From: Achromobacter pestifer
GTDB taxonomy: Bacteria > Pseudomonadota > Gammaproteobacteria > Burkholderiales > Burkholderiaceae_B
NCBI RefSeq assembly: GCF_013267355.1
Contig: NZ_CP053985.1
Coordinates: 4,216,001-4,280,000 of the forward strand
Reading direction: 5' to 3'
Length of the DNA stretch: 64,000 nucleotides
Shown here: positions 39,881 through 52,685 of the stretch, piece after piece
Layout: each line of letters opens with the position of its first letter
How positions within the stretch are numbered: the stretch's first letter is position 1
Notes under the pieces: model-generated
Told to the model about the DNA's origin: nothing
The model's input: only the letters and a program-made list of their open reading frames with translations
Databases searched by the model: none
Position numbers and translations under genes: made by a program

Positions 39881-39911
39881 CGCCGGTCTCGATGCGAGAG
39901 AACGGTCAGGA

Positions 39912-41456
39912 TTACAAGCCCAGCTGACCCCACATCTCATCCACCCGCTTCTTGACGTCCGCGTCCATGGTGATGGGGGTGCCCCATTCGCGGTGGGTTT
40001 CGCCGGGCCACTTGTTGGTGGCGTCCATGCCCATCTTGCCGCCCAGGCCGGACACTGGCGAGGCGAAGTCCAGGTAGTCGATGGGGGTGTTCTCCACCAG
40101 CAAGGTGTCGCGTACCGGATCCATGCGGGTAGTCATCGCCCACACCACTTCCTTCCAGTCGCGCGGATCGATGTCCTCGTCCACCACCACGATGAACTTG
40201 GTGTACATGAACTGGCGCAGGATGCTCCACAGGCCGAACATGACGCGCTTGGCGTGGCCGGCATACTGCTTGCGAATCGACACCACCGCCAGGCGGTAGC
40301 TGCAGCCTTCCGGCGGCAGGTAGAAGTCCACGATTTCGGGCAACTGGCGGCGCAGCAGCGGCACGAAGACCTCGTTGAGCGCCACGCCCAGCACGGCGGG
40401 TTCGTCGGGCGGTTTGCCGGTGTAGGTGGAGTGGTAGATGGGATTGCGCCGCATCGTGATCCGCTCCACCGTGAAGACGGGGAACCAGTCCTGCTCGTTG
40501 TAGTAACCGGTGTGGTCGCCGTAGGGGCCTTCCAGCGCCATTTCGTAATCGGTGTTCGGCGGCGGGTTGACGCCCTCGGGCACGACGGGCGCGAGGGCGC
40601 GCGGGTCGGAGGACGGCAGCAGGTGGCCTTCCAGCACGATCTCGGCCCAGGCCGGCACGGACAGGTCGCTGCCCAGCGCTTTCGCGACCTCGGTGCGGGA
40701 ACCGCGCAAGAGGCCGGCGAACTGGTATTCGGACAGGCTGTCGGGCACCGGCGTGACCGCGCCCAGCGTGGTGGCCGGGTCGGCGCCCAGGGCGACGGCG
40801 ATGGGGAAGGGGGTGCCGGGGTGCGCCAGGGCGTGGTCGCGGAAATCCAGCGCGCCGCCGCGGTGCGACAGCCAGCGCATGATCAGCTTGTTCGGTCCCA
40901 GCAGCTGCTGGCGGTAGATGCCCAGATTCTGACGGCGGGCATTGGGGCCGCGCGTGATCACCAGGCCCCAGGTCAAGAGCGGCGCCACGTCGCCGGGCCA
41001 GCAGGTCTGGATCGGCAGGCGGGTCAGGTCGACGTCCTTGCCTTCCCAGACGATCTCCTGGCAGGCGGGGCTCTTGACGTTCTTGGGGCTCATGTCCCAC
41101 AGCGCGGACTTCAGCATCGAGACCTTGGCCAGCGCGTCGCGCAGGCCCTTGGGCGCTTCGGGTTCGCGCAGCGAGGCGAGCAGCTCGCCGATGTCGCGCA
41201 GCGCGCTGACGTCGTCGGCGCCCATGCCGCGGGCCACCCGGGCCGGGGTGCCGAAGAGATTGGTCAGCACCGGCATTTGCGCCGGCTGACCGTTGTGCCG
41301 CGCATTTTCGAACAGCAGGGCGGGCCCTTCCGCGCGCAGGACACGGTCGGATATTTCAGTCATTTCCAGCCGGGTGGACACCGGCGCGGCGATGCGTCTG
41401 AGGTCGCCCATGCGTTCAAGTTGGGCGATGAAGTCTCTAAGGTCGCGGTATTTCAC
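39912..41456 (-). CDS. ubiD: UbiD-family decarboxylase (3-octaprenyl-4-hydroxybenzoate decarboxylase)
   Basis: A 514-residue prenylated-FMN-dependent decarboxylase acting in ubiquinone synthesis. The start [20 protein letters not shown] and segments such as [29 protein letters not shown] and [11 protein letters not shown] are those of the classical UbiD group, as is the C-terminal [11 protein letters not shown]. Length fits the E. coli enzyme. No ubiX is adjacent. Confidence 0.95.
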   Translation of the reverse strand: MKYRDLRDFIAQLERMGDLRRIAAPVSTRLEMTEISDRVLRAEGPALLFENARHNGQPAQMPVLTNLFGTPARVARGMGADDVSALRDIGELLASLREPEAPKGLRDALAKVSMLKSALWDMSPKNVKSPACQEIVWEGKDVDLTRLPIQTCWPGDVAPLLTWGLVITRGPNARRQNLGIYRQQLLGPNKLIMRWLSHRGGALDFRDHALAHPGTPFPIAVALGADPATTLGAVTPVPDSLSEYQFAGLLRGSRTEVAKALGSDLSVPAWAEIVLEGHLLPSSDPRALAPVVPEGVNPPPNTDYEMALEGPYGDHTGYYNEQDWFPVFTVERITMRRNPIYHSTYTGKPPDEPAVLGVALNEVFVPLLRRQLPEIVDFYLPPEGCSYRLAVVSIRKQYAGHAKRVMFGLWSILRQFMYTKFIVVVDEDIDPRDWKEVVWAMTTRMDPVRDTLLVENTPIDYLDFASPVSGLGGKMGMDATNKWPGETHREWGTPITMDADVKKRVDEMWGQLGL

Positions 41457-41538
41457 TACAGATCCCAGCTATTTGGTTACATATTGGGTAGACAGAGAGG
41501 TTAACATTGACTCCCTCTTTTTTAACGCAGGAGGTTTT

Positions 41539-42357
41539 ATGCCCGATGCGTCAGTGGCCAGCCTGTTCAGGAGCCTGGCCCAAGGAGTGCACCAATATCT
41601 TGCCGAGTCCCTGCGCATCTGCTCCGTTTATCTGGGCATTGCGGTCATTGTGACGGTAAGCATGGGATTCGCCCTGCCTGGTTTGCGCGACCAGGCATTG
41701 CAAGTGCACAAAGCCTTGTTGACCGCCCTAGCGCCTACATCCATGCAAGCCAGCACCGAATTCGATGCCGGCTCCGAACTGGGTTCCGACAGTGCGTCGG
41801 CAATTGCCATGGCCGTTCCCACTGCTCCCGCCAGCAATGCCACAGGCATGTTGGGGCCCGCCCGTGTCGCCCCCGCGGCGCCCAAGCCTGTCGCGATGAG
41901 CGCCACGGGCCCGCAGGCGGAAGCCTTGCGCAACTATATTTCGCGCAAGTACAAGGTCGCGTATGACGCCACCGGCCCGCTGTTGAACGTCGTGTACAAG
42001 GTCAGCCGCGAAAAGAAACTGGATCCGCTGCTGGTGCTGGCCGTGATCGCCATCGAGTCCCGCTACAACCCTCTGGCCGAAAGCCATGTGGGCGCCCAGG
42101 GGCTGATGCAGGTGATGACCAGCGTGCACCAGGAAAAATTCGACGCGGTCGGCAAGACCGCGCTGGACCCGGCCGCAAATATCGGGGTCGGAGCCACGAT
42201 CCTGCGCGATTGCATCAACCGCCGCGGCTCGGTCGATGGCGGCCTGGCATGCTACGTCGGCGCCACGGGACCGGACGACAACGGCTATGGCGCCAAGGTG
42301 CAGGCGGAACGCCGCCGCCTGGCGCTGGCCTCCGGGATCGCGCTGGCGCGCGACTGA
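41539..42357 (+). CDS. Lytic transglycosylase (SLT domain)
   Basis: A 272-residue protein with one N-terminal signal anchor (about residues 25-50, VYLGIAVIVTVSMGFALPGL), an Ala/Pro-rich linker and a C-terminal SLT domain. The catalytic Glu is in AVIAIESRYNPLAES, followed by GAQGLMQVM, the standard transglycosylase motif. It would cleave peptidoglycan in the periplasm, attached to the inner membrane. A GGAGG RBS lies before the ATG. A frame extending further 5' overlaps ubiD and was rejected. Confidence 0.9.
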   Translation: MPDASVASLFRSLAQGVHQYLAESLRICSVYLGIAVIVTVSMGFALPGLRDQALQVHKALLTALAPTSMQASTEFDAGSELGSDSASAIAMAVPTAPASNATGMLGPARVAPAAPKPVAMSATGPQAEALRNYISRKYKVAYDATGPLLNVVYKVSREKKLDPLLVLAVIAIESRYNPLAESHVGAQGLMQVMTSVHQEKFDAVGKTALDPAANIGVGATILRDCINRRGSVDGGLACYVGATGPDDNGYGAKVQAERRRLALASGIALARD

Positions 42358-42377
42358 TCGCCGTACTGGCTTGAATG

Positions 42378-42410
42378 CAAAGCGCGTCCCTTGGGACGCG
42401 CTTTGTTTTT
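42378..42410. terminator. Terminator between the transglycosylase and aminotransferase genes
   Basis: CAAAGCGCGTC and GACGCGCTTTG form a long stem around a short CCTTGG loop, followed by TTTTT on the plus strand. It sits between convergent genes and may serve both. Confidence 0.85.
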
Positions 42411-42427
42411 GGGTCTTGTTTTTGGGA

Positions 42428-43588
42428 TCAGCCCTGCAGCAGCCGGCCGATCCGGGCGACGGCCTCTTCCAGGCGGTCCAGGCCGGTGGCGTAGGAAAAG
42501 CGCATGGTGTGGCTGCCATGGGCCGGTCCGAAGTCCAGGCCCGGCACCGCGGCCACGCCGGCTTCCAGCAGCAGGCGCTGCGAGAACGCGGCGCTGTCCA
42601 TGCCCAGGTTGGCGATGTCGGCATAGATATAGAAGGCGCCGTCCGGCTTGACCGGCACCTGGATGCCCATGCGCTCGAATTCCGGCAGCAGGTAGTCGCG
42701 GCGCTGCTTGAAGGCCTCGCGGCGGTGCTCGAAGGTCTTCATCGCGCCGGGCTCGAAGCAGGCCAGCGCGGCATGCTGCGCCAGCGTGGGCGCGCAGATC
42801 GCCAGGCTGGCGGCGATTTTCTCCACTGGGGCCACCATGTCCTCGGGCACGATCATCCAGCCCAGGCGCCAGCCCGTCATGTGGAAGTACTTCGAGAAGC
42901 TGTTGATGACGATGACGTCGTCATCCAGGGTCAGGGCCGAGCGCGGCTGGCCTTCATAGGACAGGCCCAGGTAGATTTCATCGACGATGGCGAAGCCGTC
43001 GCGGGCGCGGACCTGCGCCAGCAGCTCGGCCAGCTCGCCGTGGTCGATCGAGGTGCCGGTGGGGTTGCTGGGCGAGGCGACCAGCACGCCCTGGGTGGCG
43101 GGCGTCCAGTGGCTGGCCACGTCCTGCGCCGACAACTGGAAGCGCTTGGCCGCCGTGCTCGGGATCAGGCGCGGCACGCCGCCGGCGGCCAGCACGAAAT
43201 TGCTGTTGGCGGGGTAGGACGGGTCCGGCATCAGCACTTCGCCACCCTGGTTGACCAGCGCCGCGCAGGCCAGCGTCAGGGCGCCGGAGGCGCCCGCGGT
43301 GACGATGACGCGGGACGGATTGATCCGGGCGCCGAACTGCTCGTGGTAGAACTGGGCGATGGCCTCGCGCAGCGGCGTCAGGCCGGCCGAGGGGCTGTAG
43401 CCGCTGAGACCGGCGCGCGCCGCGCGTTCCAGCGCTTCCACGACCTGGGGGGGCGCGGTAAAGTCCGGTTCGCCGATGCCCAGGCTGATAATGTCCTTGC
43501 CCGCTGCCTGCAGCGCTTGCGCCTGCTTGAATAGTTCCATTACCTGGAAGGTCAGGAAGTCGTGGGTGCGATGGGCAAGGCGGGGCAT
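42428..43588 (-). CDS. PLP-dependent class I/II aminotransferase
   Basis: A 386-residue fold-type I aminotransferase. Conserved pieces are the substrate-side LGIGEPDFTAP, VTAGASGALTLA, ASPSNPTGT, VDEIYLGLSYEG and the PLP-lysine region INSFSKYFHMTGWRLGW (Lys in SFSKY). An ATG 15 codons upstream overlaps the start codon of the divergent gene on the opposite strand. The ATG at MPRLAHRTH was preferred because family homology begins there and a GAG-type RBS precedes it. Specificity is unclear; aspartate/alanine-type or arogenate-type enzymes look similar. Confidence 0.9.
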   Translation of the reverse strand: MPRLAHRTHDFLTFQVMELFKQAQALQAAGKDIISLGIGEPDFTAPPQVVEALERAARAGLSGYSPSAGLTPLREAIAQFYHEQFGARINPSRVIVTAGASGALTLACAALVNQGGEVLMPDPSYPANSNFVLAAGGVPRLIPSTAAKRFQLSAQDVASHWTPATQGVLVASPSNPTGTSIDHGELAELLAQVRARDGFAIVDEIYLGLSYEGQPRSALTLDDDVIVINSFSKYFHMTGWRLGWMIVPEDMVAPVEKIAASLAICAPTLAQHAALACFEPGAMKTFEHRREAFKQRRDYLLPEFERMGIQVPVKPDGAFYIYADIANLGMDSAAFSQRLLLEAGVAAVPGLDFGPAHGSHTMRFSYATGLDRLEEAVARIGRLLQG

Positions 43589-43631
43589 CGGATTCTCGAA
43601 GGCGTTTTGTAGCGAAAAAGGAATTGTAGTC

Positions 43632-44519
43632 ATGCAGCCATCCCGGCGCGCTTTCCTCCTGGGCCGTCGTCCGGTCCGCAGCCCGTGGTCGGCCTTCATC
43701 GAGCGGCTGAGCCTGCTCTGCCAGGGATCCGTCCGAGATCTGGGCGAGACAGGAGAGGGCGGTCCCCGGGGTTTGCTGGCGCCGGTGCGCGACGCGGACG
43801 TGGCGCATGCGCGCACGCTGTGTGCCGAATATCGCGTGACGCTGGCGCTGGAGGGGGCGGAAGGGCCTTTCGAGACGGCTCATGGGCCGCTCCTCAGGGT
43901 GGATTCGTCCGCCCTGACCGGCCTGGTGCGCCTGTCCGGCGATACCGGGCGCTGGCGCGCACAGCCCGGCACGCCGGTGGCGGCGCTGGCCCAGGCCGGG
44001 CTGCGGCAGTTCGCCGGCCTGCCTGGGGATTTGACGCTGGCCGCGTGGCTGGCGGCCAAGGCCAACTGGCCCGCCGGGCGCTGCGCCGAATCCGGGGTGC
44101 TGGCGCTGGACGTGATGCTGGCGGACGGCATAGAGGAAACGCTGGGGCCGTTCGGCGAATCGGACGTCCAGCCCCTGCGTTCGGCCACCGTGCAGCGCCT
44201 GGTTCCGGCGCTGTTCCAGCTGGCTACGGGCGGCGATGCCTTCGCCACCCGTGACGGCGAGCGCTGGCTGGGCCGCTACCGGCTGGACGCGCTCAAGCCC
44301 GACGCGCCCGCCACCGTCAACCTGGCGCATCTGCTGCTGGGCCATGGCGGCACGCTGGCCTGGGTGCAGTCGGTGACGGTGGCCGACGCCGCGCCCGCGC
44401 CACGGCCTGCGGCAAGCCAGGGCGAGCCGCCGGGGCTCGCCACCACGCGCCTGGATTCCCGGGTGAAGGCGCTGTTCGATCCCGATGGACGTTTTCCCTT
44501 ATTCCACATTGCGGAATAG
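43632..44519 (+). CDS. FAD-binding domain protein, divergent (possible GlcE-like)
   Basis: A 295-residue protein with a basic start (MQPSRRAFLLGRRPVRSPWS) that resembles a twin-arginine leader without a clear hydrophobic core. The middle has the form of the PCMH-type FAD-binding fold: LLAPVRDADVAHARTLCAEY, then VDSSALTGLVRLSGD and RAQPGTPVAALAQAGLRQFAG. The typical GGxxAxNAxG motif is not obvious, so FAD binding may be lost. Divergent from the aminotransferase with essentially no spacing. Function unknown. Confidence 0.65.
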   Translation: MQPSRRAFLLGRRPVRSPWSAFIERLSLLCQGSVRDLGETGEGGPRGLLAPVRDADVAHARTLCAEYRVTLALEGAEGPFETAHGPLLRVDSSALTGLVRLSGDTGRWRAQPGTPVAALAQAGLRQFAGLPGDLTLAAWLAAKANWPAGRCAESGVLALDVMLADGIEETLGPFGESDVQPLRSATVQRLVPALFQLATGGDAFATRDGERWLGRYRLDALKPDAPATVNLAHLLLGHGGTLAWVQSVTVADAAPAPRPAASQGEPPGLATTRLDSRVKALFDPDGRFPLFHIAE

Positions 44520-44661
44520 CGACAATTTGTAAGCCAGCGCTAACATGGGATGTGCCTGCTTATCCAAGGGGCAGGCGGGCATTGCCGAGGTATCGCGGCG
44601 CCCGCCATCGGAATAGAATTCCCCCCTTTCGTGTCACACACTCTAGCCAGTAGCCGCCCCT

Positions 44662-46950
44662 ATGGATGCCAATCTCCGCAAAGCCGCCCTTGAATACCAT
44701 GAGCTTGGACGCCCCGGCAAAATCTCGGTCACGCCGACCAAGCAGCTCACCAACCAGCGCGACCTGGCCCTGGCGTACTCGCCCGGCGTGGCGGCGGCCT
44801 GTGAAGAGATCGTGGCCGATCCGGCCAATGTGTACCGCTACACCGCGCGCGGCAACCTGGTGGGCGTGATCACCAACGGCACCGCGGTGCTGGGCCTGGG
44901 CAACATCGGCGCGCTGGCTTCCAAGCCGGTGATGGAAGGCAAGGCGGTATTGTTCAAGAAGTTCGCCGGCCTGGACGTCTTCGACATCGAGATCAACGAG
45001 ACGGATCCGGACAAGCTGGTCGAGATCATCGCCGGCCTGGAAGCCACCTTCGGCGGCATCAACCTCGAAGACATCAAGGCGCCGGAGTGCTTCACCGTCG
45101 AGCGCAAGCTGCGCGAGCGCATGAAGATCCCCGTCTTCCATGACGACCAGCACGGCACCGCGATCTGCGTGTCCGCCGCCTTCATCAACGGCCTGAAGGT
45201 CGTGGGCAAGGACATCAAGCAGGTCAAGGTGGTGACCTCGGGCGCCGGCGCGGCCGCGCTGGCCTGCCTGGACCTGATGGTGGATCTGGGCCTGCCGCTG
45301 GAAAACATCTGGGTCACCGACATCGAAGGCGTGGTCTACGAAGGCCGTACTGCGCTGATGGACCCGGACAAGGCGCGTTTCGCGCAGAAGACCGATGCCC
45401 GCAAGCTGGCCGAGGTGATCCCGGACGCCGACGTGTTCCTGGGCCTGTCGGCCGGCGGCGTGCTCAAGCCCGAGATGGTCGCGGCGATGGGCCCGCGTCC
45501 GCTGATCCTGGCGCTGGCCAACCCCACGCCCGAGATCCTGCCGGAGCTGGCGCAATCGGTGCGCGACGACGTGGTCATGGCCACGGGCCGTTCGGACTAT
45601 CCGAACCAGGTCAACAACGTGCTGTGCTTCCCCTATATCTTCCGCGGCGCGCTGGATGTGGGCGCGACCACGATCACCCGCGAAATGGAAAAGGCGGCGG
45701 TGTACGCCATCGCCGAGCTGGCCGAAGAGGAACAGAACGAAGTCGTGGCCGCGGCCTATGGCACCTTTGATATTTCGTTCGGCCCCGAATACCTGATCCC
45801 CAAGCCCTTCGACCCGCGCCTGATCGTGCGCATTGCGCCGGCGGTGGCCAAGGCCGCGATGGAAGGCGGCGTGGCCACGCGTCCGCTGGCCGACCTGGAA
45901 GCCTACGAAGAGCAGCTGCAGCAGTTCGTGTACCACTCGGGCGCCTTCATGAAGCCGCTGTTCTCGGCGTCCAAGCGCATCGTGCGCGAGGGCGGCCCGG
46001 CCCGCATCGTGTTCGCCGAAGGCGAAGACGAGCGCGTGTTGCGCGCGGTGCAGGTGATCGTCGACGAAGGCCTGGCCCGCCCCATCCTGGTGGGCCGTCC
46101 GTCGGTGCTGCTGACCCGCATCGAAAAGCTGGGCCTGCGGCTGCGCCTGGGCGAGGACGTCGAAGTCACCAACCCCGAATACGACGAGCGCTTCCACCAG
46201 TACTGGACCACGTACTGGGAACTGATGTGCCGCCGCGGCATCACCAAGGAAATGGCGCGCGTGGAAATGCGCCGCCGCATGACTCTGATCGGCGCGATGA
46301 TGGTGCGTCTGGGCGATGCCGACGGCATGGTCTGCGGTTCGGTGGGCGCATACCACGATCACCTGCGCTTCGTGGACGAAGTCATCGGCCGCCGTCCCGG
46401 CCACAACGTGTACGCCGCCATGAACATCCTGCTGCTCAACGAGCGCACGGTGGTGTTGGTGGACACGCACGTCAACGATGAGCCTTCGGCCGAGCAGATC
46501 GCCGAATTCACCATCGCCGCCGCCAACGAGATGCGCCGCATGTATCTGGCGCCCAAGGTCGCGCTGCTGTCGCGTTCGAACTTCGGTTCGGGCAGTTCGG
46601 CGTCGGGCGCGAAGATGCGCCGCGCGCTGGAGCTGGTGCGCCAGGCCGCGCCGGACCTGGAGATCGACGGCGAAATGCATGGCGACTGCGCGCTGGACGA
46701 AGCCTTGCGCATGCGCATCCTGCCGTCGTCCACGCTCAAGGGCCAGGCCAATCTGCTGGTGTGCCCGAACGTGGACTCGGGCAACATCGCCTACAACCTG
46801 TTGAAGACGGCCGCCGGCGGCAACGTGGCGGTGGGGCCGTTCCTGCTGGGCGCCAACGCACCGGTGCATATCCTGACCTCCAGCTCCACCGTGCGCCGCA
46901 TCGTCAACATGACCGCGATGACGGTGGTCGATGTCAATACACCGCGTTGA
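44662..46950 (+). CDS. maeB: NADP-dependent malic enzyme (malic-PTA fusion)
   Basis: A 762-residue two-domain protein. Residues about 1-430 are the malic enzyme ([43 protein letters not shown](P)-binding region), converting malate to pyruvate and CO2. Residues about 430-762 are a phosphotransacetylase-like regulatory domain ([30 protein letters not shown]). In the MaeB family this domain binds acetyl-CoA and is not catalytic. Stop overlaps the following patatin gene by 20 bp. The 142-bp gap upstream has no further gene. Confidence 0.95.
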   Translation: MDANLRKAALEYHELGRPGKISVTPTKQLTNQRDLALAYSPGVAAACEEIVADPANVYRYTARGNLVGVITNGTAVLGLGNIGALASKPVMEGKAVLFKKFAGLDVFDIEINETDPDKLVEIIAGLEATFGGINLEDIKAPECFTVERKLRERMKIPVFHDDQHGTAICVSAAFINGLKVVGKDIKQVKVVTSGAGAAALACLDLMVDLGLPLENIWVTDIEGVVYEGRTALMDPDKARFAQKTDARKLAEVIPDADVFLGLSAGGVLKPEMVAAMGPRPLILALANPTPEILPELAQSVRDDVVMATGRSDYPNQVNNVLCFPYIFRGALDVGATTITREMEKAAVYAIAELAEEEQNEVVAAAYGTFDISFGPEYLIPKPFDPRLIVRIAPAVAKAAMEGGVATRPLADLEAYEEQLQQFVYHSGAFMKPLFSASKRIVREGGPARIVFAEGEDERVLRAVQVIVDEGLARPILVGRPSVLLTRIEKLGLRLRLGEDVEVTNPEYDERFHQYWTTYWELMCRRGITKEMARVEMRRRMTLIGAMMVRLGDADGMVCGSVGAYHDHLRFVDEVIGRRPGHNVYAAMNILLLNERTVVLVDTHVNDEPSAEQIAEFTIAAANEMRRMYLAPKVALLSRSNFGSGSSASGAKMRRALELVRQAAPDLEIDGEMHGDCALDEALRMRILPSSTLKGQANLLVCPNVDSGNIAYNLLKTAAGGNVAVGPFLLGANAPVHILTSSSTVRRIVNMTAMTVVDVNTPR

Positions 46951-48160
46951 TGTGACGCCACCCGGTCCGGCGTGCCCGCGCACGCCGACCGGCCTGGTCC
47001 TGACAGGAGGCGGCGCTCGCGCCGCCTATCAGGTGGGCGTGCTCAGCGCCATCATGGAACTGCTGGATCCGGACTGGCATTCGCGTTTCCAGAATCCCTT
47101 CCACATCATCTGCGGCACGTCCGCCGGCGCCATCAACGCCGCCGCGCTGGCCTGCCGCGCCGATCGGCCCCATCTGGGCGTGCGCCGTATCCGCCGGCTG
47201 TGGTCCTCCCTGAATACCGACATGATCTACCGGGCCGACGCGCCCGGCCTGATACGCACCGGCGTGCGCTGGCTGGGCTTGCTGTCGCTGGGGTGGATGT
47301 ACTCGGGCCTGACGCGCAAGCGGCCCCATTCGCTGCTGGACAACAGCCCCATGCAGGCCCTGTTGGGCCGGGTGCTGGACTTCCAGCACCTGCGCACCAA
47401 TCTGGAAACCGGCGCGCTGTCGGCGTTGGCGATCACGGCTTCGGGCTACACCAGCGGCGAGCACCTGACCTTCTACCAGGCACACACGCCCATCGAGCCT
47501 TGGCACCGCTATCTGCGCCTGGCGCTGCCCACGCCCATCGGCATCGACCACCTGATGGCCTCGTCCGCCATTCCCTTCGTCTTTCCCGCCCGCCAGGTGC
47601 AGGTGCACGGCAAGGGGGAGTGGTGCGGCGACGGCTCGATGCGCCAGCTCGCGCCTATCAGCCCGGCCATCCACTTGGGCGCGCACCGCGTGCTGGTGAT
47701 CGGCACGGGGTTCCGCGACGAAACCCACCCTGAAAACCGCGAGGACTCGCCGCCTTATCCCTCGCTGGCCCAGGTCGGCGGGCATGCGCTGGCCAGCATC
47801 TTCCTGGATGGCCTGTCGGCCGACGTCGAACGCCTGGAACGCATCAACTTCCTGATGGACCAGTCCGGCGGGGAGGGCACGCATGGCCATGCGCGCCGCA
47901 TCGACGTCCTGACGATCACGCCCAGCCAGTCGCTGGACGTCATGGCGCTGGAACATTTGCAGGATATGCCGGCCCAGGCCCGTGCCCTTTTCCGCGTACT
48001 CGGTGTATCGTCCGATCCAGACCGTCCCGGCGGCGGGTCGCTGATGTCCTATCTCTTATTTGAATCCAGCTACACCAAGCGATTGATTGAACTGGGTTAT
48101 GCCGATACGATGCAGCGTAACGACGAAGTGATCGCCTTTTTCAAGGGGGCTCAGGCATGA
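46931..48160 (+). CDS. Patatin-like phospholipase
   Basis: A 409-residue serine hydrolase with a Ser-Asp dyad. The oxyanion loop is LTGGGARAAYQ, the nucleophile is S64 in CGTSAGA, and the aspartate is in WCGDGSM. The C-terminal third is helical and less conserved. The ATG lies inside maeB with a GGTGG RBS, and its TGA overlaps the barstar-family ATG. It has no signal peptide, so the substrate is probably a membrane lipid reached from the cytoplasm. Confidence 0.9.
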   Translation: MSIHRVDVTPPGPACPRTPTGLVLTGGGARAAYQVGVLSAIMELLDPDWHSRFQNPFHIICGTSAGAINAAALACRADRPHLGVRRIRRLWSSLNTDMIYRADAPGLIRTGVRWLGLLSLGWMYSGLTRKRPHSLLDNSPMQALLGRVLDFQHLRTNLETGALSALAITASGYTSGEHLTFYQAHTPIEPWHRYLRLALPTPIGIDHLMASSAIPFVFPARQVQVHGKGEWCGDGSMRQLAPISPAIHLGAHRVLVIGTGFRDETHPENREDSPPYPSLAQVGGHALASIFLDGLSADVERLERINFLMDQSGGEGTHGHARRIDVLTITPSQSLDVMALEHLQDMPAQARALFRVLGVSSDPDRPGGGSLMSYLLFESSYTKRLIELGYADTMQRNDEVIAFFKGAQA

Positions 48161-48624
48161 CGCGCAATGGCCAATCTACTCTGCAGCGGCAGCTGCTGCG
48201 CGGCGGTGCGCTGGCCCATGACGGGCTGGACAAGAAGGCCGTGGTGGACGCCGCCCATGAGCTTGGCCTGGCCTTGTTTGTCGCCAATTGCGATCCTGCC
48301 CGCAGCCGTTCCGCGGTGCTGCGCGCCATCGTCAAGGCAGTCGATTTCCCCGAGTACTTCGGTGGCAACCTGGACGCTCTTTACGACTGCCTGTGCGACA
48401 CCGTGCTGGACCACAAGACCGGCGTGGTGCTGTGGCTGTACAAGCTGCATTCGGGCGACCCGGCGCTGGAAGAAGACGCTGGCCGCATCGAAACCGTTTG
48501 TTCCGACGCGGCGGATTTCGCCCGCGAAAACGGTCGCGTCTTTGCGTATGTCATCGAACACGCCGGACGCCATCCGGACCCCGAGCCCGGGGTGGCGGCA
48601 GCGCCCTACGGCGAAGACCACTGA
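48157..48624 (+). CDS. Barstar-family protein
   Basis: A 155-residue protein with the barstar signature AVDFPEYFGGNLDALYDCL (about residues 61-79) preceded by a SRSAVLRAIVK helix. In Bacillus, barstar inhibits the RNase barnase by an acidic helix at this position. No barnase-like gene is adjacent, so it may be an orphan immunity protein or act on another partner. ATGA overlap with the patatin-like gene implies coupled translation. Confidence 0.88.
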   Translation: MTRNGQSTLQRQLLRGGALAHDGLDKKAVVDAAHELGLALFVANCDPARSRSAVLRAIVKAVDFPEYFGGNLDALYDCLCDTVLDHKTGVVLWLYKLHSGDPALEEDAGRIETVCSDAADFARENGRVFAYVIEHAGRHPDPEPGVAAAPYGEDH

Positions 48625-48634
48625 TCCGGCGGTA

Positions 48635-49372
48635 CTACCAGGCCAGCAGCGCGCTGGCCGCCGACAGCAATGCCAGTCCCGCGGTCTCGGTGCGCAGCAC
48701 CCGGGGGCCGAAGCGCACGGCCTGCACGCCGGCCTCGCGGGCCTGCGCCAATTCCTTGTCCGACCATCCTCCTTCCGGTCCCACCAGCAGGGTCAGCGCC
48801 TGCAGGCCGGGCGCGGTCCGCAGCGCGCCGCCAAGGTCGTCCCGCGCTTCCGGGTGGCATAGCAGGCGCAGGCCCTCGGCGGGCTGTTGCAGCCATTCGG
48901 CCAGGGTGAGCGGCGCGTCCACCGCCATCAGCCGGTTGCGTCCGCATTGTTCGCTGGCGGATTGCGCGATGCGCTGCCAATGCGCCACGCGCTTGTCGAG
49001 CCGGGCGCCTGACAGCTGCAGCACGCTGCGCTGGGCGGCGATGGGGCTGACGCGCGCGGCGCCCAGCTCCACGGCTTTTTCCACCACCCAGTCCATCTTG
49101 TCCCCGGAAGGCAGGCCCTGCACCAGGGTAACGCGTCCGCCCAGTTCGGCCTCGCGCGGCAGGAATTCCCCCAGTTGGGCAAAACCGGCCTTGCCTTCCA
49201 CTTCGAGCGTGGCGGGATACTCGCCGCCCTGGCCGTTGAACAGCGCCACGGCCTCGCCGGCGCGCAGGCGCAGCACGCGCAGCGCATGGTGCGCCAGGGC
49301 TTCGGGAAGCGCGACGCGGGCGCCGGCGCTCAGGGGGATATCACAGAAGAAGCGGGGGGCTGACATGGACAT
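48635..49372 (-). CDS. rsmE: 16S rRNA (uracil-1498-N3)-methyltransferase
   Basis: A 245-residue SPOUT-class methyltransferase acting on U1498 of 16S rRNA. The knot region contains LLVGPEGGWSDKELAQA and FGPRVLRTETAGLALLSA, the two SAM-binding loops of RsmE. An N-terminal PUA-like part begins RFFCDIPLSAG. Starts at ATG 49372 or 49366 are equally possible. Converges on the barstar-family gene with 10 bp between. Confidence 0.95.
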   Translation of the reverse strand: MSMSAPRFFCDIPLSAGARVALPEALAHHALRVLRLRAGEAVALFNGQGGEYPATLEVEGKAGFAQLGEFLPREAELGGRVTLVQGLPSGDKMDWVVEKAVELGAARVSPIAAQRSVLQLSGARLDKRVAHWQRIAQSASEQCGRNRLMAVDAPLTLAEWLQQPAEGLRLLCHPEARDDLGGALRTAPGLQALTLLVGPEGGWSDKELAQAREAGVQAVRFGPRVLRTETAGLALLSAASALLAW

Positions 49373-49528
49373 CTATGGTTCTTTTATTCAGAAAGCTAGC
49401 CTAGCATGGGCCGCCTTCTGGCCGATGGCGTGGGGGAAACCCCTGGATGCTAAAATCCCATGCTTCGCAACCTACTCAACTGGCCCCTATTTTGACCGTA
49501 GGCCCGCCAGCTTCAAAGAGCCTTCCGA

Positions 49529-52590
<3,062 letters not shown>

Positions 52591-52610
52591 GCAGCACGGC
52601 TAGTCCATAG

Positions 52611-52658
52611 AGGGGACGGATTTGTTTTCCGCGAGTGCGGAAAATGGGTTCGTCCCCT
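52611..52658. repeat. Two-tier hairpin in the gap-pgk intergenic region
   Basis: AGGGGACG (52611-52618) pairs with CGTCCCCT (52651-52658). Inside it TTTTCCGC (52625-52632) pairs with GCGGAAAA (52637-52644) around a GAGT loop. A 6/6 internal loop separates the two perfect helices. No strong U-run follows, so it looks more like an mRNA processing/stability or attenuation element, or a repeated palindrome, than a full terminator. Confidence 0.8.
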
Positions 52659-52685
52659 TTGTACGCCCATCGTAGGAATCCAAAT

